Origin: Streptomyces sp. S4.7
GTDB lineage: Bacteria > Actinomycetota > Actinomycetes > Streptomycetales > Streptomycetaceae
Assembly (NCBI RefSeq): GCF_010384365.1
Contig: NZ_CP048397.1
Coordinates: 6,076,001-6,140,000, forward strand
Direction: 5' to 3'
Length of the DNA: 64,000 nucleotides
Position 1 is the first letter of the stretch, and each line of letters opens with the position of its first letter. The notes under the pieces are model-generated. The model did no database searches. It saw only the letters and a list, made by a program, of their open reading frames with translations, and was not told the origin of the DNA. The translations under genes and the position numbers were made by a program. Shown here one piece after another: positions 1 to 8,564 of this stretch.

Positions 1-479
1 TGATGGCGTTCCCGGGCATCCTGCTGGCGATTGTCATCTCGGGCCTCCTCCAGCGCGGCACGCACGTCGTGATCATCGCGCTGTCGGTCGGCGGCTGGGT
101 CGGATTCGCCCGGCTGTCGCGCAATATCACCATGTCCACGCGAGAGCGTGACTGGGTCGACGCCGCCCGCATCATGGGTGTGTCGAAGCCGGCGACGCTC
201 GCGCGGCACATCGTGCCGTTCCTGGCCGGATCGGTCATCGCGCTCGCCACGATCGAGCTTGCCTCGGCCGTGCTGTCCGAAGCGGCACTCAGCTTCCTCG
301 GTCTCGGGCTCCCACCCGACGTCGTGTCGTGGGGGCAGAGCATCGCCAACGGCCGGGACTATCTCGCAACCGCCTGGTGGATCACGGTCTTCCCGGGCCT
401 CGCGCTCACCATTCTCATCATTTGCATCGGACTGGTCGGCGACAAGCTCACGCGGCGATACACCCGCAACCGGGGCTAG
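1..479 (+). CDS. Peptide-type ABC transporter permease, DppC family (5' end outside window)
   Basis: Inner-membrane permease subunit of an oligopeptide/nickel-class importer. Only the C-terminal 158 or so residues are present, because the frame runs off the left edge. Visible are several hydrophobic helices, the ATPase-docking EAA loop (around WVDAARIMG, about 45 residues in) and the DppC-typical stretch ALSFLGLGLPP. It lies upstream of a solute-binding lipoprotein and two matching ATPases, so it belongs to that importer. A partner DppB permease should lie just outside the window. The substrate cannot be told from this subunit. Confidence 0.9.
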   Translation, partial: MAFPGILLAIVISGLLQRGTHVVIIALSVGGWVGFARLSRNITMSTRERDWVDAARIMGVSKPATLARHIVPFLAGSVIALATIELASAVLSEAALSFLGLGLPPDVVSWGQSIANGRDYLATAWWITVFPGLALTILIICIGLVGDKLTRRYTRNRG

Positions 480-782
480 GCCGTGTTTCAGAAGTCCCGG
501 CTGCCCCGCGACGCCCGGCACGCACGCTCTCCCCGTAGCCCCGAGGGGGCACGGGAGGTGCCCCGTGCGTTGTCGTCAGTCGCCCAAGTACGGCCGGTCC
601 ATCCGCAAGGCCGATCCTCCGCCTTGCGATCGCACGCACCAGACACGGTGAGCCCCGCCCTTCGGACGGACGGCGCTATTCGCCAGACCCGCCCAGTGCC
701 CCTCCCGGCAAGTTTCGCCCCGTCGCGCCGCCCCGCGCGCTGTGGCCCGTACTCCACCTCCACCCATCGAAAGGAACCCGGC
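480..782. other. Intergenic region with a hairpin
   Basis: No gene is visible between the permease and the lipoprotein gene. A GC-rich hairpin at 546-564 (GGGGCAC, five-base loop, GTGCCCC) could slow transcription or stabilise an mRNA end, but it has no U-tract. The downstream gene has its own ribosome site (GAAAGGAA, 768-778 region). The importer may therefore be transcribed as two units or processed here. Confidence 0.4.
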
Positions 783-2297
783 ATGAGAATCGGCTCTCAG
801 AGACCAACCGCGGCGATCGCCCTCTCCCTGGCCATGCTTACGGGCGCGGGCGCCTGCTCATGGTCGGATACGGCCGGCACGGCGGCGGGCGGCGGCCACC
901 TGACTGTCGCCGGGCCGCTCCCGATCGAGAACCTCGACCCCCATGGCGCGGCGAGCATGGATGCCGGGACGCAGCTGGCGGCCAGGGCGATCTTCAGCCC
1001 GCTCCTCAGCGCCACCGGCCCCGGCAAGTTCGAGGGCGACCTGGCAACCAAGTGGGTGCCGAACAAGGACGCCACCGAGTGGACATTCACCCTGCGCTCG
1101 GGTGTCGAGTACACCGACGGCACTCCGGTGACCGCCAAGGAGGTCGTCGCCTCCTTCGAGCGCGTCCTCGCCGCGAAGGGACCGCTGGCCGGCAACTTCG
1201 GCGGGTACAGCGCCGCCGCGCCGGACAAGAAGACGGTGGTCTTCACCTCCAAGACGCCGGACGCCGCGTTCCCCGGGAAGATCTCGTCGTTCTTCGTCAC
1301 CCCGAAGCAGGCCTCGGACAAGGGCTTTTTCCAGAAGCCTGTCGGCTCCGGACCCTTCGTGGTCAAGTCCTTCGAACCCGGCCAGGCGCTGAAGCTTGAG
1401 CCTAACTCCGGCTACTGGGACGGAAAGCCGGAGCTGAAGGAGCTGGAGTTCCAGTCGATCCCCGAGACGTCGGCCCGGATGACGGCGCTCAAGACCGGCG
1501 AGGTCGACGTGACCTGGAGCATGGCCGACGACCAGATCGCGCAGCTCAAGTCCGACACGAACATCACCGTCGACACTGTCCCGAGCCTGGGCGTCAACAC
1601 GATGTGGATGAACAGTTCCACCCCGGCGCTCAAGGACGCCGCTGTCCGGCGGGCGCTGTGGCAGGCCGTCGACTTCGAGTCGATCATCGAGTCGTTGTAC
1701 CCGGAAACCGGATCGCCCGCGGATTCGGTGATCAGTCCGGTGGTGCTCGGCTACGTGCCGCAGAAGCCGGTGAAGTACGACAAGGCCGCCGCGAAGGCGG
1801 CGCTGGACAAGGCCGGGTTCGACTACGACAAGAAGATCCGCTTCCAGTTCTCGCAGCCGAACTTCCGGCAGTTCGTCGAGGCGGTGGCATCGGACCTGGC
1901 GGAGATCGGCGTCAAGGTCGAGCCCCTGGAGAAGGAGCAGGCGGTATTCCTCGACGACCTGCTGGCGATGAAATGGGACCTGAACATTCAGCAGATCGGC
2001 TCTCAGGGCTTCGACGCGGCCACCAACCTGGGCCGCCTCTACCCGTGTGCGGCCAAGCGCACCGGCTACTGCAACCCGGAGCTGGACAAGCTCCTTGCCA
2101 CAGCGGGGGCGAGCACCGACGCCGCCGAGCGGAAAGATCTCTACGCGAAGGCGACCGAGATCATCTGGACCGACGCGGTCGGCATGTACCCGATGTTCGT
2201 CGAGCAGCCGTACGCCTGGCGCAAGAGCGTCAAGGGCCTCAAGCTCGCTCCCGACGCGATGCCTACCTTCGCGCACGTGAAGGTCTCGGATGACTGA
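783..2297 (+). CDS. ABC transporter substrate-binding lipoprotein, family 5
   Basis: A 504-residue extracellular solute-binding protein of the DppA/OppA family (SBP_bac_5). The N-terminus has Arg plus a hydrophobic helix and a lipobox-like AGAC (Cys about residue 25), predicting lipid anchoring outside the membrane. The body carries family features such as the early NLDPHG segment and FTLRSGVEYTDGTPVTAKEV. The start at 783 is chosen because it is preceded by GAAAGGAA and begins the signal peptide. It overlaps the next ATPase gene by 8 bases, so translation is coupled. By context the ligand is probably a sugar-acid or opine-like compound rather than a plain peptide; this is inference. Confidence 0.93.
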   Translation: MRIGSQRPTAAIALSLAMLTGAGACSWSDTAGTAAGGGHLTVAGPLPIENLDPHGAASMDAGTQLAARAIFSPLLSATGPGKFEGDLATKWVPNKDATEWTFTLRSGVEYTDGTPVTAKEVVASFERVLAAKGPLAGNFGGYSAAAPDKKTVVFTSKTPDAAFPGKISSFFVTPKQASDKGFFQKPVGSGPFVVKSFEPGQALKLEPNSGYWDGKPELKELEFQSIPETSARMTALKTGEVDVTWSMADDQIAQLKSDTNITVDTVPSLGVNTMWMNSSTPALKDAAVRRALWQAVDFESIIESLYPETGSPADSVISPVVLGYVPQKPVKYDKAAAKAALDKAGFDYDKKIRFQFSQPNFRQFVEAVASDLAEIGVKVEPLEKEQAVFLDDLLAMKWDLNIQQIGSQGFDAATNLGRLYPCAAKRTGYCNPELDKLLATAGASTDAAERKDLYAKATEIIWTDAVGMYPMFVEQPYAWRKSVKGLKLAPDAMPTFAHVKVSDD

Positions 2298-3321
2298 TCC
2301 GCACCCGTCCACCGCGGCGGCATCCGTGGCAGCTGACGAACCCACCACTCCCGCGACACCACTGCTCCAGGTGGAAGAGCTGGAGGTCGCCCTCACCGGG
2401 GGCGCCAACACGGGCACAGTGATCGACTCGGTGTCCTTCTCGGTGGACGCCGGCCGTACGACCGGCCTGATCGGGGAGTCCGGCAGCGGCAAGACGATGA
2501 GCGCGATGTCGATCGTCGGGCTGCTGCCATCCGGGGCGAAGACCTCGGGCCGGATCGCGTGGCAGTCGGAGAACCTGCTCACCGCTCCGGCCCGCCGGCT
2601 CCGTCAGGTGCGCGGGCACGAGATCGGTGTGATCTTCCAGGATCCGCTCGCGGCCCTGAACCCGATCCAGACGATCGGGCGTCAGGTCGGCGAGATCCTG
2701 CGCCGCGGCGGCATGGGGCGCCAGGATGTCCGCGCGAAGGTGCTGCGGCTGCTCGACCGGGTCGGCATCCCGGATCCGGAACACCGGATCGACGTCCACC
2801 CGCACGAGATGTCCGGTGGCATGCGCCAGCGCGTGATGATCGCGATGGCGCTCGCCGGCGGGCCCCAGTTGATCATCGCCGATGAACCGACGACCGCCCT
2901 GGACGTCACCACCCAGGCGCGCATCCTCCAGCTGCTGTCCGATCTGCGCGAGAAGGAGGGCGTGGCCATGCTTCTGGTGAGCCATGATCTGCGGGTCATG
3001 GCCCACGTGGCGGACGACGTCGTCGTCATGTACGCCGGCCGGGTGGCCGAGCGCGGCCCGGCTCGCGAGGTCCTCGAGCATCCCCGTCACCCGTACACCC
3101 GGGCGCTGGCCAACAACGTGCCCGCGGTGAGCAGGAAGACGGCGATTGCCGAGCCCTTGCAGGGAGCGCCGGCGAACCCGTTCGAACGGCCCGCCGGGTG
3201 CGCGTTCCATCCCCGCTGTCCGATGGCGCGCGAGCGCTGCCGGACCGAGGTACCCGAGCTGCGCGAGGTCGATCCGGGCCGCTTCAGCGCCTGCCATTTC
3301 GCGTCGGAGGTGAGGCCATGA
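2290..3321 (+). CDS. ABC transporter ATP-binding protein, DppD-like
   Basis: A 343-residue cytoplasmic ATPase powering the importer. Walker A is GESGSGKT (about residue 64), the signature is MSGGMRQR, Walker B is LIIADEPT and the H-loop is VSHDLRV. The C-terminus has the cysteine-bearing oligopeptide-transporter tail (GCAFHPRCPMARERC, about 300-315) typical of DppD/OppD. It starts inside the end of the lipoprotein gene and overlaps the next ATPase by ATGA. Full family length with all catalytic motifs intact. Confidence 0.95.
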   Translation: MTDPHPSTAAASVAADEPTTPATPLLQVEELEVALTGGANTGTVIDSVSFSVDAGRTTGLIGESGSGKTMSAMSIVGLLPSGAKTSGRIAWQSENLLTAPARRLRQVRGHEIGVIFQDPLAALNPIQTIGRQVGEILRRGGMGRQDVRAKVLRLLDRVGIPDPEHRIDVHPHEMSGGMRQRVMIAMALAGGPQLIIADEPTTALDVTTQARILQLLSDLREKEGVAMLLVSHDLRVMAHVADDVVVMYAGRVAERGPAREVLEHPRHPYTRALANNVPAVSRKTAIAEPLQGAPANPFERPAGCAFHPRCPMARERCRTEVPELREVDPGRFSACHFASEVRP

Positions 3322-4157
3322 AGTCGCCGAGCACCATGGTGGAGATCCGCGATCTGCGGGTGGCGTTCCCCGGTCCCAAGCGGTCGTTGCGCAAACCCGG
3401 GACGATGGTCCAGGCCGTCGACGACCTCAGCCTGGACATCCACGCCAGGGAAATGCTGGCGCTGGTCGGCGAGTCCGGGTCGGGCAAGTCGACCGTCGCA
3501 CGCTGCGTGCTCGGGCTGCTCCGCCCCCAGGAGGGCACGATCACCTACGAGGGCCGGGCGCTCGGGCCGATCGACAAGCGGCCGGCCGAGCTGCAACGCG
3601 CCATCCAGATGGTCTTCCAGGACCCCGGCTCCTCACTGAACCCGCGGATGACCGTGGGCTCGATCATCCGCGAAGCCTGGAAGGTCCACCCCGCGGTGGC
3701 TCCGGCCGGCGATCACCGGCAGGCGCTGCGGGAGGTGCTCGCCGACGTCGGACTCGACGAGGGTGTCACCGACCGGCGCCCCTCGGCGCTGTCCGGCGGC
3801 CAGCGCCAGCGGGTCAGCATCGCGCGAGCGCTGGCGCTGCGGCCGCGTCTGCTGGTGTGCGACGAGGCGGTGTCCGCGCTGGACGTGTCGGTCCAGTCGC
3901 AGATCCTGCGGCTCCTCGTCGACCTCCGGCGGACGCGGGAACTGACGGTCCTGTTCATCACCCACGACCTTGCGGTGGTGCGGCAGATCGCGGACCGGGT
4001 CGCGGTGATGAAGAAGGGCGAACTGGTCGAGTGCAGCTCGGCCGAGCAGTTGTTCACGGCGCCGTCCCACGCCTATACGAAGAGCCTCCTGGGCGCCGCC
4101 TACGCCCTGGAGGGCGCGGACGCGCCGGTCAGGGAAGTACAGGAGCAGATCAGTTGA
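3318..4157 (+). CDS. ABC transporter ATP-binding protein, DppF-like
   Basis: Second ATPase (279 residues) of the importer, expected to pair with the DppD-like subunit. It shows Walker A GESGSGKS, signature LSGGQRQR, Walker B LLVCDEAVSALD and H-loop ITHDLAV. The start at 3318 overlaps the previous stop (ATGA) and follows a strong GGAGGTGAGG ribosome site. The C-terminus stops at residue 279, somewhat short of many DppF proteins, and lacks the cysteine-rich tail, which is common in the shorter subfamily. Confidence 0.94.
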   Translation: MKSPSTMVEIRDLRVAFPGPKRSLRKPGTMVQAVDDLSLDIHAREMLALVGESGSGKSTVARCVLGLLRPQEGTITYEGRALGPIDKRPAELQRAIQMVFQDPGSSLNPRMTVGSIIREAWKVHPAVAPAGDHRQALREVLADVGLDEGVTDRRPSALSGGQRQRVSIARALALRPRLLVCDEAVSALDVSVQSQILRLLVDLRRTRELTVLFITHDLAVVRQIADRVAVMKKGELVECSSAEQLFTAPSHAYTKSLLGAAYALEGADAPVREVQEQIS

Positions 4158-5767
4158 GTAACGAGCAGAACATGCGAGCGGACATCCTGATCGTCGGGGG
4201 AGGCGTCGGCGGTGTCGCCGCGGCCCTCGCGGCGCTGCGCCGCGGCCGGTCGGTCATCATGACCGAGGAGTACGACTGGCTCGGTGGCCAGCTCACCAGC
4301 CAGGCCGTCCCGCCGGACGAGCACGCGTGGATCGAGCAGTTCGGCTGTACCCGTTCCTACCGTGCCTTCCGCGAGGGTGTCCGTGCGTACTACCGCACCT
4401 GGTACCCGCTGACGTCGGCCGCGCTCCGGCAACCGGATCTGAACCCGGGCCTGGGCCGGGTAAGCCGGCTGTGCCACGAGCCGCGCGTCGCCCTCGCCGT
4501 CCTCGAAGGCATGCTGGCGCCGTACCGGTCCGCGGGCACGCTGCGCGTCCTGACAGGGCACCGCGCCGTGACCGCGCGCGTCGAAGGCGACCGGATCACC
4601 GCCGTCACCGTCGTGTCCCGGGCCGGCGAGGAACGCACCGTCGAAGCGCCCTATGTCCTCGACGCCACCGAACTCGGGGACCTCCTGCCACTCGCGGACG
4701 TCGAACACGTCATGGGCTTCGAGTCCTCGGCCGAGACCGGTGAGCCCAGCGCGCCCAGCGAGGCGCAGCCGCTCAACCAGCAGGCGTTCTCCTGGGTGTT
4801 CGCGGTTGAGCATCTCGAGGGCGAAGACCACACGATCGACCGCCCGGCCCAGGCCGGCTTCTGGCGGGAGTACCAGCCGGAGTGCTGGCCGGACCGTCTG
4901 CTCAGCCTCACGGCGCCCGATCCCCGGACCTTGGAGACACTCACCCGGACGTTCGTGCCGCACGCCCATTCCGGCCCGATCGTCGCCGATCAGAGTGCCG
5001 ACCCCGGGGACCGGGACCTGTGGCTGTTCCGCCGCATCTTCGCGCGCGAGCAGTACGAGCCGGGCTTCGCGGCGAGCGACATCACCGTCGTCAACTGGCC
5101 GATGATCGACTACCTCCCCGGCCCGCTGCTCGGCGTCTCCGAGGACGAGCGGGACAAGCACCTGCAGGGAGCGCGGCAGCTCTCCCTCAGCATGCTGTAC
5201 TGGCTGCAGACCGAGGCGCCGCGGCCCGACGGCGGCACCGGCTGGCCGGGCCTGCGACTTCGGCCGGATGTGATGGGCACCTCCGACGGTCTGGCCATGG
5301 CGCCCTATATCCGGGAGTCCCGCCGGATACGGGCGCACACGACCGTCGTGGAGCAGGACCTGTCGATGGTGGTCCGCGGCGATGCCGGTGCCGTGCACTA
5401 TCCGGACTCGGTCGGGGTGGGCATGTACCGGATCGACCTCCACCCCTCCACCGGTGGCGACAACTACATCGACGTGCCCAGCAGCCCGTTCCAGATTCCC
5501 TTGGGGGCCCTGCTGCCGGTCCGGATGCGCAACTTCCTGGCCGCCGGAAAGAACATCGGCACGACGCACATCACCAACGGCTGCTACCGGCTCCATCCGG
5601 TCGAGTGGAACATCGGCGAGGCAGCTGGTGCGCTGGCGGCGCACTGCCTCACGAACTCCCTGACGCCCGAGCAGGTCCGAGCCGACTCCCGGCTGATCGA
5701 GTCTTTCCAGAGCGAGCTCACGCAGGACGGGTTCGAGCTCGCCTGGCCCGAAGTGAAGGGCTACTGA
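4154..5767 (+). CDS. FAD-dependent oxidoreductase (FAD_oxidored type)
   Basis: A 537-residue flavoprotein. The Rossmann FAD-binding motif ILIVGGGVGGVAAA lies near residue 10, and the C-terminal FAD-contact segment (FLAAGKNIGTTHITNG) is typical of the FAD_oxidored family, which oxidises or dehydrates small carbon compounds. I start at TTG 4154, which overlaps the previous stop and has AGGAG eight bases upstream; ATG 4172 is the alternative. Co-transcription with the importer, an aldolase-like lyase and an FAH protein suggests it oxidises the imported compound. The substrate is unknown. Confidence 0.85.
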   Translation: MSNEQNMRADILIVGGGVGGVAAALAALRRGRSVIMTEEYDWLGGQLTSQAVPPDEHAWIEQFGCTRSYRAFREGVRAYYRTWYPLTSAALRQPDLNPGLGRVSRLCHEPRVALAVLEGMLAPYRSAGTLRVLTGHRAVTARVEGDRITAVTVVSRAGEERTVEAPYVLDATELGDLLPLADVEHVMGFESSAETGEPSAPSEAQPLNQQAFSWVFAVEHLEGEDHTIDRPAQAGFWREYQPECWPDRLLSLTAPDPRTLETLTRTFVPHAHSGPIVADQSADPGDRDLWLFRRIFAREQYEPGFAASDITVVNWPMIDYLPGPLLGVSEDERDKHLQGARQLSLSMLYWLQTEAPRPDGGTGWPGLRLRPDVMGTSDGLAMAPYIRESRRIRAHTTVVEQDLSMVVRGDAGAVHYPDSVGVGMYRIDLHPSTGGDNYIDVPSSPFQIPLGALLPVRMRNFLAAGKNIGTTHITNGCYRLHPVEWNIGEAAGALAAHCLTNSLTPEQVRADSRLIESFQSELTQDGFELAWPEVKGY

Positions 5768-6690
5768 TGACCGACGGCAGATCCCTGCTCGGCGGGGTGA
5801 CCACTCCGCTGATCACCGCGATGGACGAGACCGGCCGACCGGCGGCCTCCCACGCCGGAGACCTCCTCTCCGCCCTGTCCGGTGCGGGAATCGAGAAATT
5901 GATGCTCCTCGGCAGCAACGGTGAGGGCCCGCTGCTGCCGACATCGGTCATCAGACCGTTCCTCGACGGTGTGATCAGCCAGTGGCGTTCGCTCACGGGA
6001 AGCGGCGTGATCACGGTGAACGTGACCGCGGCCGGCACGCTCGAGGCCCTGGAGCGCGCCGAGATCGCGGCGGCGGCCGGAGCCGACGCGCTGGTCATGA
6101 GCCCGCCGATCTACTTCCACCACAGCGAGGACGAGATCGTCGCCCACTACGCCGCGCTCGCCGGCATCGGTCTTCCGGTCATCGCCTACAACGCGCCGCG
6201 CTACAGCAATCCGCTGACCCGTCAGGTGGTCGACGCCCTCCTGGACCTCGACCACCTCGTCGGGATCAAGGACAGCTCCGGCGACATCGAGTTCCTCGGC
6301 CATCTCGTCGAGCGTGCGCGGACCCGGCCTGGTTTCGCCGTGAGCCAGGGCGCGGAAACCCAGCTCGCCGTCGCTCTCGAACTCGGCGCCGACGGCATCG
6401 TCCCCGGCATCGCCAACATCAGTCCTGGGCTGGCACTGCAACTGGCCGCCGCTCACCAGGCGGGCGAGCGCGAGGAGATGCAACGGCTCCAAGCACTCAT
6501 CACCGATCTCACGAAGCTCCACGCCATCCGCCGAGGGACACCGGGCGTCAAGGAGATCCTGGCGCAGCTTGGCCTGTGCCCTCCCTACGTCGCGGCACCC
6601 CTGCTGCGCAGCGAGCCGGCGGAACGCGAAGCCCTCCACGAGTTCATCACCAGGCACGAGGACCAGCTCATCCGTCCGACGAAGGGATAG
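5767..6690 (+). CDS. DapA / N-acetylneuraminate-lyase family aldolase
   Basis: A 307-residue class I aldolase or dehydratase with TIM-barrel fold. The Schiff-base lysine is in GIKDSSGD (about residue 168) and the catalytic tyrosine in IAYNAPR; the pyruvate-binding loop is GSNGEGP rather than the GTTGE usual in lysine biosynthesis. With neighbours for uptake and hydrolysis, it more likely cleaves a 2-keto-3-deoxy sugar acid or similar keto acid than makes lysine. It overlaps the FAD gene stop (TGATG) and is translationally coupled. Confidence 0.85.
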   Translation: MTDGRSLLGGVTTPLITAMDETGRPAASHAGDLLSALSGAGIEKLMLLGSNGEGPLLPTSVIRPFLDGVISQWRSLTGSGVITVNVTAAGTLEALERAEIAAAAGADALVMSPPIYFHHSEDEIVAHYAALAGIGLPVIAYNAPRYSNPLTRQVVDALLDLDHLVGIKDSSGDIEFLGHLVERARTRPGFAVSQGAETQLAVALELGADGIVPGIANISPGLALQLAAAHQAGEREEMQRLQALITDLTKLHAIRRGTPGVKEILAQLGLCPPYVAAPLLRSEPAEREALHEFITRHEDQLIRPTKG

Positions 6691-6694
6691 CAGC

Positions 6695-8527
6695 ATGAAC
6701 GTCAACAGACGTCGTCTCCTGCGCACGGCCGGCCTCGCGGGTATCACCACCGCGACCGTCGGAGCCTTCAGCACACCCGCGCAGGCGGAAACGGTCGACG
6801 TGGCGAATGCCACGACACCGCAGGACTTCGGCGCCGTCGGTGACGGCATCGCCGACGACACCGAGGCCATCCAGCAGGCCATCGACGCGCAGCGCGAGCG
6901 GAAGAACAAGATCGTCTATTTTCCGCCGGGCACGTACCGCGTCACCCGGACACTGGTCATCCCCGACGCGGAGACCTCGGGGGCGGGGCACTTCAACCGC
7001 ACTGTTCTGGCCGGCGCCGGGACCATGGGCTCACGGACCTCGGTCATCGATGTCGACTTCGACGGCACCGGCCTCCTGGTGCGCGCACCGCTGGCGGCGA
7101 TCCGCGGTCTCTGCTTCGTCGTCCAGCCGAGTCTGAAGAACACGACCGCCGTCAACATCGCCCGGGACCCTGGCGCCGAGCCGCCGAACACCGACGACAT
7201 GGACGCGACGATCACCGAGTGCACGTTCATCGAGTTCTACACCGCGGTGAAGCACGTAGGCCGAGGTCTGGTCTTCACGAACAACCTGGTCGCGGTGGGC
7301 GACTTCGGGCTGGACATCTCCTGGCCGACCTCGGGGGTCGGGGGCAGCGGTGTTCACGTGCTGCCCTATGGGATGCGTAAGTGGCTCATCGAGGGCAATC
7401 ACTTCCACAGCATGGGCACGGCCATCGTCACCAGCGGTGCGGACGCCCACAACTTCCGTGGCGCTGTGATCGCGAACAATATTCTCGACATCGGCCGGCG
7501 ACTGTTCTCCGGCGGGATCATCAACTCGACGTTCAGCGGAAATGTGGTCGAGAACGGATCCAGCGGCTCGGTCGTCGCCATCACGTCCGGTGGCACGAAC
7601 ATCACGTTCACCGGCAACATCCTCGGGGGCGGCGAACCGGACGGCGGCGGGCGCCCCTCGCACGCGATCGAGTTCCGTCCCGAGGCGAGCGCGCGCAACG
7701 TCACCATCACCGGCAACAGCTTCAACTGGATAGAAGGCTCGCCGGTCTACTTCGCCACCGCCGCGTCCGAAGTCACGCTTTCCGCAAACGTGTTCGACAA
7801 CTGGAACCTCCTCAAAGAGGAGCGGTGGAGCGCGATCCGGATCAACGGCGACGCCAACGGCGTCGCGGTCCTGGCCAACGCCTTCGGGGAGAACCCGTTC
7901 GCGAAGGCGCCGCCCGTGCGCGTGATCGGGAAGCTGTCCGGATCCACGATCACCGGCAACATCTTCGGCAACACCGGCGGCGTGCTGTACGCCGAGGCGG
8001 TCGGCGACGAGAACTACATCGAGCGCAGCAGCGCCGGCGCCAACAAGCACGAGCTCACCGCGGCGAAGAACGGCGCCTTCGTCGTCCGGGCGACCACGAC
8101 CGGTGCCCCCGGCCTCGGCTCCGACGCGTACGGCAGCTTCGTCGCCGCGTCGGAGCAGGCGGCGGGCGCGGGGCCCGGCGTGAAGGGCGGCGTACGGGTC
8201 GTCCCGGCCAACGATTCCGGCTCCGCGGCCGTCGAACTGCTGTGTTCGACGAACAGGTCCAATGGCGTCGCGGCCATGAGGGTGGACATCAACGGGCTGA
8301 TCCCAACGGCCGACAACGCGCGCGACATCGGCTCCAAGGAGAAGAGGGTGCGGACGGTCTACGCCCACACCCTCCAGCTGGCGACCCTGTCAGCCGCGGA
8401 CCTGCCGGAGCCGGCTCCCGGAGCGGTGGTCATGGTGAACGACCCGTCCAACCGCGCCATGCTCGCGATCTCCGACGGCAAGGGCTGGCACCACATGCCA
8501 TTGGGCGATCCGATCGCCAACACCTGA
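6695..8527 (+). CDS. Tat-exported right-handed beta-helix (pectate-lyase-like) protein
   Basis: A 610-residue secreted protein. The N-terminus NRRRLLRTAG is a twin-arginine signal, followed by a hydrophobic stretch and an Ala-x-Ala-like cut near residue 31 (AQAE). Next comes the pectate-lyase superfamily opening DFGAVGDGIADDTEAI with VYFPPGTY, then repeated ITGN/FTGN turns typical of parallel beta-helices. The C-terminal 120 residues look like a phage-tail or capsule-type appendage (ARDIGSKEKRVRTVYA). It probably binds or cleaves a polyanionic polysaccharide outside the cell. No specific catalytic triad was identified, so the enzymatic role is inference. Confidence 0.82.
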   Translation: MNVNRRRLLRTAGLAGITTATVGAFSTPAQAETVDVANATTPQDFGAVGDGIADDTEAIQQAIDAQRERKNKIVYFPPGTYRVTRTLVIPDAETSGAGHFNRTVLAGAGTMGSRTSVIDVDFDGTGLLVRAPLAAIRGLCFVVQPSLKNTTAVNIARDPGAEPPNTDDMDATITECTFIEFYTAVKHVGRGLVFTNNLVAVGDFGLDISWPTSGVGGSGVHVLPYGMRKWLIEGNHFHSMGTAIVTSGADAHNFRGAVIANNILDIGRRLFSGGIINSTFSGNVVENGSSGSVVAITSGGTNITFTGNILGGGEPDGGGRPSHAIEFRPEASARNVTITGNSFNWIEGSPVYFATAASEVTLSANVFDNWNLLKEERWSAIRINGDANGVAVLANAFGENPFAKAPPVRVIGKLSGSTITGNIFGNTGGVLYAEAVGDENYIERSSAGANKHELTAAKNGAFVVRATTTGAPGLGSDAYGSFVAASEQAAGAGPGVKGGVRVVPANDSGSAAVELLCSTNRSNGVAAMRVDINGLIPTADNARDIGSKEKRVRTVYAHTLQLATLSAADLPEPAPGAVVMVNDPSNRAMLAISDGKGWHHMPLGDPIANT

Positions 8528-8564
8528 GACACCTGAGACACCTGAACACCGAAGGAAACAGCAC

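Noticed and set aside
858..2582. Long open frame on the - strand opposite the lipoprotein gene
   Set aside because: It is a codon-bias shadow of the + strand genes, Arg/Val-rich with no family pattern. The same holds for the other long opposite-strand frames over 2.2-12 kb and 27-40 kb.
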